Assembly (NCBI GenBank): GCA_031257725.1
Contig: JAIROD010000734.1
Location: 1 to 6,119 of the forward strand
Length of the DNA: 6,119 nucleotides
Source of the DNA: Planctomycetaceae bacterium
GTDB taxonomy: Bacteria > Planctomycetota > Planctomycetia > Pirellulales > Thermoguttaceae
Reading direction: 5' to 3'
Shown here in pieces: positions 1 to 4,510 of this stretch. The notes under the pieces were generated by a model that did not search any database, was not told where the DNA came from, and worked only from the letters and a program-made list of their open reading frames with translations. Within the stretch, counting starts at the first letter, position 1. Every line of letters begins with the position of its first letter. Made by a program: the position numbers and the translations under genes.

Positions 1-60
1 TGAGTTTTTTGTGTCCTTTGCGGCGAAAACGACTCAAATTTCCCCAAAAATATCGCAAAA

Positions 61-271
61 TGTAGAACTCCACCAACCAATTGTAGAACTACATTTAACA
101 ATTGTAGAACTCCATTTAACAATTGGAGAACTACATTTAACGATTGGAGAACTACAATTAACGATTGGAGAACTACATTGACCCGTTGTAGAACTCCAAT
201 TTGCTTATTGTATCTCTCCATTTACTAATTGGAGAACTCCATTTACCAATTGGAGGACTCCCAATGACCCC
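61..271. repeat. Tandem array of ten 21-bp units
   Basis: Ten imperfect units follow head to tail, starting at 61, 82, 103, 124, 145, 166, 187, 209, 230 and 251. All are 21 bp except the seventh, which is 22 bp. The consensus opens with TGKAGAACTMCA, followed by a T/A-rich half such as TTTAACAAT. The opening is a dyad: arms TGTAG/CTACA or TGGAG/CTCCA around a central AA. It is perfect in units 2 and 9. Neighbouring units can also pair across their junction (CTMCA with the next TGKAG), perfectly at five of nine junctions. A 21-bp period is close to two helical turns, so every unit shows the same DNA face. One frame reads as a 7-residue repeat but is broken by TGA in unit 6, so I treat it as non-coding. 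It may be a minisatellite or a protein-binding array; nothing decides between them. Confidence 0.9.
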
Positions 272-349
272 ATTTTAACCAAATTTTTCACAGGAGATTC
301 GTGTTATACTGTCAACGGTTAGAAATTGGTTGTTTTATTTGATTCATAG

Positions 350-400
350 AGGTAGGCGACCTTTCGCCGAAGTGTTTTCACCCACCGTCGCACCAGTTGG
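350..400 (+). repeat. Diverged REP-like unit (GGTAG plus hairpin)
   Basis: It starts AGGTAGGCGACC and ends GTCGCACCAGTTGG, matching the units at 3969-4018 and 4095-4143 (reversed) at both ends. The middle is replaced by a different sequence containing GTG-TTTT-CAC. The GCGAC/GTCGC outer stem (356-360 with 387-391) is kept. It is therefore a third, degenerate family member lying about 3.6 kb from the others. Confidence 0.55.
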
Positions 401-522
401 TTTTGTTATGGTGTTGTACGCGGTTGGTTTTTACTTTCCATCCGCAAACAGGGGCAAGTCGGCTATCGCCGTATTAGTATTGAGTAAAAATGTTTCGGCG
501 AAACATTGCCTGGGAACCTCTA

Positions 523-597
523 ATAATTCAGAATTTACCGAACGTTAACAACGCGGGGCAAGCCCACGCCGTTAACGTTCGGTAAATTCTGAATTAT
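523..597. repeat. Perfect 27-bp inverted repeat with 21-nt loop
   Basis: Arms 523-549 and 571-597 are exact reverse complements over 27 bp, around the loop 550-570. The loop itself can fold weakly (GCG..CGC with GGG/CCC). As RNA this would be a very stable hairpin. There is no T-run directly after it, so it is not a canonical intrinsic terminator. No gene ends just before it on either strand. Confidence 0.9.
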
Positions 598-678
598 GAG
601 TATATCAAACCGTTGACAGCATAATAGTAATAATCCATAAAATCGGTAAAGTTTAACATCCAAACTGCCGATTACATC

Positions 679-709
679 TTAACGGCGTGGGCTTGCCCCG
701 CATTGTTAA
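679..709 (-). repeat. Inverted copy of the 545-575 hairpin loop
   Basis: The reverse complement of this 31-nt stretch equals 545-575 except for one base. The shared core is GCGGGGCAAGCCCACGCC followed by GTTAA. The copy includes the loop and the inner few bases of each arm of the 27-bp hairpin, but not the rest of its arms. The loop segment may therefore be a repeat in its own right that later became enclosed by the longer arms. Confidence 0.8.
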
Positions 710-767
710 ACTTGGGATTGCCTCACTTTATTAAACTTGACCTTGCCTCGCGTTGTTAGAATTAACC
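693..767 (+). repeat. Three imperfect 25-bp tandem units
   Basis: Units at 693-717, 718-742 and 743-767 share TTGCCYCRC near the start and TTRTTAAACTTG-like sequence in the second half. The third unit is the most diverged. The 25-bp period is not a multiple of three and no frame stays open through it usefully, so it is non-coding. The first unit overlaps the inverted loop copy at 679-709. Confidence 0.65.
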
Positions 768-806
768 CAATAAAACACGGGGTGAACCACTTCGCCAACT
801 AAAAAA

Positions 807-834
807 TTGGATTATTAAGAAAATGTCCTATTAT
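807..834 (+). promoter_or_regulatory. Possible sigma-70-type promoter for the barrel gene
   Basis: TTGGAT (807-812) and TATTAT (829-834) are separated by 16 bp, giving a predicted start near 841, some 36-49 bases before the candidate start codons. The -10 hexamer matches consensus at 5 of 6 positions, but the -35 is weak. In AT-rich DNA such pairs arise by chance, so this is only a candidate. The stretch 768-889 otherwise shows no feature. Confidence 0.3.
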
Positions 835-889
835 TTCTTTGCAACGACAAAAAACGATAAAACATGGGGAATGATCATGGAAAAAAACA

Positions 890-2452
890 ATGTTAAGATG
901 GGGGGGGGGGGATAGAATAGGTAGAAATGTAAAAACGAATCACAGAAAAATTCACGATTCCAACTCCCTTACAATCTTGCTATCCGTAAGCAACTCAACT
1001 CAATGTCTAGCTCAATGTCTGTTGCAAACAATATCCCATTCTTTTTGGGCGGTTATTTTCTGTGTGATTCTCTCGGTCAACGTGTTTGCCCAAACAAATG
1101 TTTCCGTTGCAAAGGTCTCTGTTTCTACTTTCACGTTGAATGAATCTTTTGATGCCTTTTCCGCAGCGGACAACGATGGTGAAACTATAAACTCTGTTGC
1201 AGTCGGTAACCGTATCCAAGAAATTGCCGATAAAAATAAAACATTCTTTTCAACACATCAAACCACCGGAGAACATTATCTGTCCCAAATTTCAAACGTT
1301 AAAAGTCGAGGAGCCACAAATTTTAATGTTCTTTGGTCTCCAAACAATGGCGGTAATAACGGTCTTGGCTTAACGCAACTTGATCTCTCAACAACATTCT
1401 CATTACAGTTGCCGATTCCCGCTTCACCGTTTTTTATAACGCCGTCGTTTCAAGCAACTTTTTTTGATCCGAAAATTAACGGCTACTCAATAAAGAAACC
1501 ACTATACACAACCGGTTTGGATTTCCATTGGATCAAACCGGTGATTCGTAACAAATTAATGTTTGATCTGGGATGTGCGGCGCAATACAGCGGCGATTTT
1601 AACGTTGAAAGCGATAATGCGTTACGATTTCCTTTGCGTTTCATGGCTATTTGGAATTGCAAACCGCATTTGAAAATGATTTTAGGTGTGGCGTATTTGG
1701 ATCGTGATGACGATTTTAACTGGCTTCCGGTAGCGGGTTTGATTTGGGAACCGCGTGAAGACATCAGTGTAGAGTTGGTCATTCCACGTGCCCGGATTGC
1801 AAAACGTGTTCATTGGTTTATTGGTTCGATTGCCGATAAGGATACTGCGGACTGGCTTTACTCCGCATTGGAACTCGGCGGCGGTTCATGGAGTTGTGAA
1901 TATCAAGGAACTACCGCAAACATTGAATATCGTGACTTGAAATTACTACTCGGAGCTGAACGACGTTGTGCTTCCGGTATGACGCTTGGTTTGGAATTGG
2001 GATATATGTTCGAACGAAAATACGAATTAGATCAACTCAATCGCAAAACTTATCCGCAACCGCTGCCGGTACCGCGGCAACCGTTGCTCTTACAACTTCG
2101 CCCCGTCCCGCAAACTCCGGGCGTACGCATAAGAACTTTCGGTAACTCCTTGCCCGCAAAAATAGACGGCACCGATTCCGAAATAAGTCCTTCCAGAGTG
2201 AGAACACGTAATCCGCATTCTTCAAGAATACGTTGCGGATTTTGCCCGCACCCGCTGACAATAACCGCAACACAATCCCGAAAGGTTTCCGCCAGTTGCC
2301 GCCAACGGGCATCGCCGGAACCCGGAACCGGTGTGGTACGTTGTTCCAATAAAACAATTTTGTTCTCTTTTTTGCCGAAAACACATAAACTCGACGCTTC
2401 ACCAAGATGCCGGTTGACGAACAACCCCTCGCGTGAAGCAACCGCAACATAA
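890..2452 (+). CDS. Secreted outer-membrane beta-barrel protein, 3' end lost and reading on antisense to nifB
   Basis: The frame gives 520 residues. A signal peptide is clear: hydrophobic core near residues 52-66 (FWAVIFCVILSVNVFA) and likely cleavage after A67. It is followed by a low-complexity linker and, from about residue 143 to 383, alternating amphipathic strands with features such as NVLWSPNNGG, AYLDRDDDFNWLP, GLIWEPRED and LGLELGYMFERKYEL. This pattern resembles an uncharacterised planctomycete outer-membrane barrel family (recalled, not searched). Homologous character stops at about residue 384 (near 2040). The remaining 136 residues are basic, proline-rich antisense translation of the nifB 3' region, so the last barrel strand with its terminal aromatic residue appears missing. 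The start is uncertain: ATG 890 has no Shine-Dalgarno; ATG 877, with GGGGA at 866-870, is better placed but out of frame by one base across the G-run; TTG 1022 would give a normal-length signal peptide. A 10-12 bp duplication at 999-1020 lies in the n-region. It may be a pseudogene. Its function is unknown. Confidence 0.65.
   Translation: MLRWGGGDRIGRNVKTNHRKIHDSNSLTILLSVSNSTQCLAQCLLQTISHSFWAVIFCVILSVNVFAQTNVSVAKVSVSTFTLNESFDAFSAADNDGETINSVAVGNRIQEIADKNKTFFSTHQTTGEHYLSQISNVKSRGATNFNVLWSPNNGGNNGLGLTQLDLSTTFSLQLPIPASPFFITPSFQATFFDPKINGYSIKKPLYTTGLDFHWIKPVIRNKLMFDLGCAAQYSGDFNVESDNALRFPLRFMAIWNCKPHLKMILGVAYLDRDDDFNWLPVAGLIWEPREDISVELVIPRARIAKRVHWFIGSIADKDTADWLYSALELGGGSWSCEYQGTTANIEYRDLKLLLGAERRCASGMTLGLELGYMFERKYELDQLNRKTYPQPLPVPRQPLLLQLRPVPQTPGVRIRTFGNSLPAKIDGTDSEISPSRVRTRNPHSSRIRCGFCPHPLTITATQSRKVSASCRQRASPEPGTGVVRCSNKTILFSFLPKTHKLDASPRCRLTNNPSREATAT
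900..911 (+). repeat. Run of 12 G at the start of the barrel gene
   Basis: Twelve consecutive G lie directly after the candidate start codons. From ATG 877 (or 871) the frame reads MEKNNVKMGGGG and hits TAG at 913. Losing one G would join that start to the signal-peptide frame. With 12 G, only the ATG at 890 (MLRWGGGD) is in frame. Such tracts are known slippage sites that switch surface-protein genes on and off in other bacteria. An assembly or sequencing length error is an equally simple explanation. Confidence 0.6.
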
Positions 2453-3321
2453 GGACGTTCCGGTGTCGGCTTAGTAATTGCGGCATCCCGCAGTAAACGA
2501 TTCATTGCGTAACTGTTATCACTGCCGAGCATTCCCACCGCGTCGGAACGGCATCGGGTACAATGTAACATCTGCGGAAGATATTGTTCTGTTTTTTTAC
2601 GTAACTTCGTCATTTCCTCTGTTACGGGAACCGGATGTTTTTCAAAAACAGCTCCTTCAATAGGCATCAACGGAATACAATTTTGTACATCCGCGCCCAG
2701 TTCCCGACAATACCGAGCAACTTCAACTGCGTGATCGTCATTGATTTCCGGTATGATTACCGTGTTGATTTTGACAATAATTCCGTGCGATTTTAATTTC
2801 CTGATTCCTTCGGTTTGGCGTTCCAGCAGGATTTTCGCACCGTCAACTCCACGATAAACGTGAGAACCCCAACGAAGCCACGCATAAATTTGTGCGCCGA
2901 TTTCAGGATTGACCGCATTCACCGTAACAGTAACGTGTGAAATATTCAGAGCCGCAATTTTGTCAACATATTCCGCTAATCCCAACCCGTTGGTGGCAAG
3001 ACAAAGAATTTTATCAGGATATTTTTGATGAACCAATTCCAGAGTTCGAACGGTTTCATCCGGATTGGCAAAAGGATCGCCCGGTCCGGCAATACCAACA
3101 ACAGCAATATTCTTGACTTCATGCAAAACAGCATCGAGATAACTCATCGCCTGCGCCGGATTCAACACAACACTTGTAACACCGGGTCGGCTTTCGTTAG
3201 CGCAATCATATTTCCTATTGCAATAATTGCATTGGATATTACACTTTGCGGCGACCGGCAAATGAACTCTGCCCGTCCGATGCCGTGCCGACTCACTGAA
3301 ACAAGGATGATCTTCAAACAT
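2050..3321 (-). CDS. nifB: Nitrogenase cofactor biosynthesis protein NifB (radical SAM)
   Basis: NifB is a cytoplasmic radical SAM enzyme. It fuses two [4Fe-4S] clusters and inserts carbide from SAM to make NifB-co, the core of the nitrogenase FeMo, FeV and FeFe cofactors. The 423-residue product opens with the family signature HPCF (residues 5-8). It then has the radical SAM cysteines C27-X3-C31-X2-C34 (CNIQCNYC), NRKYDC with C40, GIAGPGDPFAN (76-86, the SAM-contacting glycine region), and CTRCRSDAVG (254-263), whose C254 and C257 are expected ligands for the auxiliary clusters. Residues about 290-385 form the NifX/NafY-like C-terminal domain, followed by a Gly/Cys-rich tail ending GSGCG. 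An in-frame TAA nine bases upstream leaves ATG 3321 as the only sensible start; no Shine-Dalgarno is visible. The gene seems complete and undamaged. It has no neighbouring nif genes in this window and converges with the barrel gene, whose frame overlaps its last 400 bases. A sigma-54 promoter lies just upstream. Confidence 0.96.
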   Translation of the reverse strand: MFEDHPCFSESARHRTGRVHLPVAAKCNIQCNYCNRKYDCANESRPGVTSVVLNPAQAMSYLDAVLHEVKNIAVVGIAGPGDPFANPDETVRTLELVHQKYPDKILCLATNGLGLAEYVDKIAALNISHVTVTVNAVNPEIGAQIYAWLRWGSHVYRGVDGAKILLERQTEGIRKLKSHGIIVKINTVIIPEINDDHAVEVARYCRELGADVQNCIPLMPIEGAVFEKHPVPVTEEMTKLRKKTEQYLPQMLHCTRCRSDAVGMLGSDNSYAMNRLLRDAAITKPTPERPYVAVASREGLFVNRHLGEASSLCVFGKKENKIVLLEQRTTPVPGSGDARWRQLAETFRDCVAVIVSGCGQNPQRILEECGLRVLTLEGLISESVPSIFAGKELPKVLMRTPGVCGTGRSCKSNGCRGTGSGCG

Positions 3322-3362
3322 AACGGTTTATCTGATAGGAAAAAAAAGAACCGCCTATTATC

Positions 3363-3380
3363 ATGCAAAATTTATGCCAA
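3363..3380 (-). promoter_or_regulatory. Sigma-54 (-24/-12) promoter of nifB
   Basis: Read on the minus strand the site is TTGGCATAAATTTTGCAT. It matches the sigma-54 consensus TGGCAC-N5-TTGCA with a single change (C to T at the last base of the -24 block). The essential GG and GC are spaced exactly 10 bases apart. The predicted transcript start is near 3353, leaving about 31 untranslated bases before the nifB ATG. Sigma-54 promoters are the usual drivers of nif genes and need an enhancer-binding activator such as NifA. Confidence 0.8.
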
Positions 3381-3453
3381 TAAGATAATTATTGAAATTT
3401 AAGCGTATCTGCTGCCAAAATCAAGATGCGGCAACCGTTTTAGCCTGCCAAAT

Positions 3454-3503
3454 AATCCTACAAAATTGTAAAAGTGATTGAATAGATACGATATTGTAGG
3501 ATT
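3454..3503. promoter_or_regulatory. 10-bp inverted repeat, candidate activator site for nifB
   Basis: AATCCTACAA (3454-3463) and TTGTAGGATT (3494-3503) are perfect inverted arms 30 bp apart. They lie about 100-150 bp upstream of the predicted nifB start, which is where enhancer-binding activators usually sit. A second imperfect dyad, CAGGTACGTAACTG, follows at 3510-3523. I found no canonical NifA site (TGT-N10-ACA) between 3430 and 3560. The role is therefore inferred from position only. The pair could equally form an RNA hairpin or be another repeat of this repeat-rich region. Confidence 0.4.
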
Positions 3504-3577
3504 TAATGTCAGGTACGTAACTGTCTATTTTGTTTTAATTTTGTAACTATTCAGTAGCGGTGAATGTTCCTTTTTCT

Positions 3578-3809
3578 GTCCCGTAAGGACAACATCTTGG
3601 TAGCCAACGAGGTCAATCAACAACACTCGTCCCGTTAGGGACGAAATATTGGTAGCCAAGGTTGTCGATTAAAAATTCCGTCCCGTTAGGGACGACATGT
3701 TGGTAGAATCAGGAATCAATCAATAAATTTTACCAATATATCGTCCCTAGCGGGACGGAATTGTTTTGCGATACCGTTTTTCTACCAATATATCGTCCCT
3801 AACGGGACG
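3578..3809. repeat. Cluster of five GTCCC/GGGAC hairpin repeats, orientation switching midway
   Basis: Hairpins lie at 3578-3590, 3628-3643, 3679-3694, 3742-3757 and 3794-3809. Four have the full stem CGTCCC/GGGACG with a 4-base loop (GTTA, or TAGC/TAAC read on the other strand). The first is shorter. In the first three the stem is followed by a conserved tail ending TTGGTAG. In the last two the whole unit is reversed, so TACCAATATAT precedes the stem. Units 3 and 4 therefore form a 32-bp inverted repeat (3674-3705 with 3731-3762, three mismatches). Starts are 50-63 bp apart with unrelated sequence between. This is a dispersed palindromic repeat family, not coding. Confidence 0.85.
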
Positions 3810-3863
3810 GAATTGTTTTTATCGTTCCTTTCGATTCCGAATAACAAACGCTCCCAAGACGGT

Positions 3864-3882
3864 TGTCTTTAACCCAAAGACA
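3864..3882. repeat. Small hairpin
   Basis: TGTCTTT (3864-3870) and AAAGACA (3876-3882) form a perfect 7-bp stem around AACCC. No T-run follows on either strand and no gene ends beside it, so it is not called a terminator. It sits between the GTCCC repeat cluster and the 292-bp element. Confidence 0.4.
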
Positions 3883-3968
3883 GTATAGTGGCAAGTTGAT
3901 CGTCAAAAAAATTTCCTAGCGTTCACCGGCTGGTTGTTCAATTAGGTCAATTAACGTAGAAAATTGCG

Positions 3969-4018
3969 AGGTAGGCGATCCGTCCGCTGGACGGTCGCGC
4001 CGGTTGAGATTTAACTGA
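3969..4018 (+). repeat. REP-like unit: GTAG followed by hairpin, left copy
   Basis: AGGTAG is followed by a GCGA/TCGC outer stem (with one unpaired T), then CCGTCC-GCT-GGACGG (3980-3994) and GCCGGTTGAGATTT. A GTAG (or close variant) at the 5' foot of a short palindrome is the hallmark of REP sequences recognised by RAYT (TnpA-REP) transposases. It pairs with the right copy, with substitutions and one indel between them. Confidence 0.7.
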
Positions 4019-4094
4019 CACCAGGAGGGTTTGTCCTGTCTATCGCACGTCGATTCAATAATAAACCGTTTTGCTGGGGCAAACCGTTGGGGAA

Positions 4095-4143
4095 TCAGTG
4101 AAATCTCAACCGGCGCGACCGTTCGGCGAACGGTCGCCTACCT
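4095..4143 (-). repeat. REP-like unit, right copy in opposite orientation
   Basis: Read on the minus strand it begins AGGTAG, then GCGACCGTTC, a GCC loop and GAACGGTCGC: a perfect 10-bp stem. Its inner stem is CCGTTC/GAACGG where the left copy has CCGTCC/GGACGG. Both sides of one base pair have changed together, keeping the hairpin. With the left copy it makes a REPIN-like inverted pair with a 76-bp spacer. Confidence 0.7.
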
Positions 4144-4236
4144 GCCAATAAGTGACCTAAAATTTTTATCCATTTTAACAACTACCCTCTGAACGCTAGG
4201 AAAACTTTACTCAAAACTGGAAAATGATGATGGCGT

Positions 4237-4342
4237 ATGGTATATTAAGTACCATTAACTGCATTATGAATCATTTTTAGGAGTATCTATTCCGGTTCCG
4301 CAGGGACGACATGATGAATAACCGGCGGTTGCGCTACGCCGT
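4237..4342. repeat. Degenerate hairpin repeats upstream of the GTPase gene
   Basis: Three small structures lie here. ATGGTA/TACCAT (4237-4255) is a 6-bp stem. GTTCC-GCA-GGGAC (4295-4307), followed by GACATGATGAATA, looks like a sixth, degenerate copy of the GTCCC hairpin family. CGGCG/CGCCG (about 4323-4342) is a GC-rich stem around GTTGCGCTA. The remainder of 4204-4466 shows no gene. Confidence 0.45.
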
Positions 4343-4466
4343 TGGCGATTCAATCATCCCGCCGTTAGCGTGGTCGAGAAAGATTGTGAACGTCGTTTCA
4401 TAATTTTATCTCCGTTACGCAATACCGCGTGAAATGAGAAAAAATTACACCGAAAAGATAAAACGG

Positions 4467-4495
4467 TTAAGAAAATTCCCCTAAAATAGTACAAT
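4467..4495 (+). promoter_or_regulatory. Possible promoter of the GTPase gene
   Basis: TTAAGA (4467-4472) and TACAAT (4490-4495) are 17 bp apart and match the sigma-70 hexamers at 4 and 5 of 6 positions. The predicted start near 4502 would leave only about nine bases before the ATG at 4511. That fits the lack of any Shine-Dalgarno and suggests a nearly leaderless transcript. The surrounding DNA is AT-rich, so chance is possible. Confidence 0.4.
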
Positions 4496-4510
4496 TTTTT
4501 ATTTTACAAA

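Larger units (their letters stand above)
304..624. repeat. Nested inverted-repeat element, 321 bp
   Basis: The outer arms are 304-320 (TTATACTGTCAACGGTT) and 608-624, which is its reverse complement with one mismatch. Nested inside is a much stronger hairpin at 523-597. The left part (350-400) contains a diverged copy of the GTAG-hairpin repeat seen twice near 4000. The arrangement resembles a small non-autonomous mobile element. No transposase frame and no convincing target-site duplication is visible at its edges. The only long open frame inside it (330-548) runs straight through the repeats and does not look like a protein. Confidence 0.6.
3912..4203. mobile_element. 292-bp MITE-like element with 14-bp terminal inverted repeats
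   Basis: TTTCCTAGCGTTCA at 3912-3925 recurs in exact inverted form at 4190-4203. Inside, two facing REP-like units (3969-4018 and 4095-4143) form a second inverted pair, so the whole piece can fold into one long cruciform. No open frame or transposase is present, so if mobile it would depend on an enzyme encoded elsewhere. No clear target-site duplication is seen directly outside the ends. Confidence 0.6.

Noticed and set aside
330..548. 72-residue plus-strand open frame
   Set aside because: It runs through the REP-like unit at 350-400 and into the arm of the 27-bp hairpin, has no ribosome site, and its product shows no domain character. It is the translation of repeats.
523..597. Intrinsic terminator
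   Set aside because: The stem is much longer than usual, has no U-tract, and no gene ends next to it.
2037..2486. 149-residue minus-strand frame overlapping nifB
   Set aside because: It is a shadow frame of nifB, whose own frame has all family motifs.
3025..3402. 125-residue plus-strand frame antisense to the nifB start
   Set aside because: It is antisense to conserved NifB codons and to the sigma-54 promoter, with no independent protein features.
3431..3450. Second sigma-54 promoter (TTGGCAGG...TTGCC on the minus strand)
   Set aside because: The spacing between the GG and GC elements is 11 or 15 instead of 10 bases, and the site at 3363-3380 fits far better.
3578..3809. CRISPR array
   Set aside because: The units flip orientation, the intervals between conserved parts are short and uneven, the first and fourth units differ in the stem or loop, and there are no cas genes or leader.
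4224..4280. 18-codon open frame starting ATGATGATG
   Set aside because: There is no ribosome site, it overlaps a small hairpin, and its product has no recognisable property.
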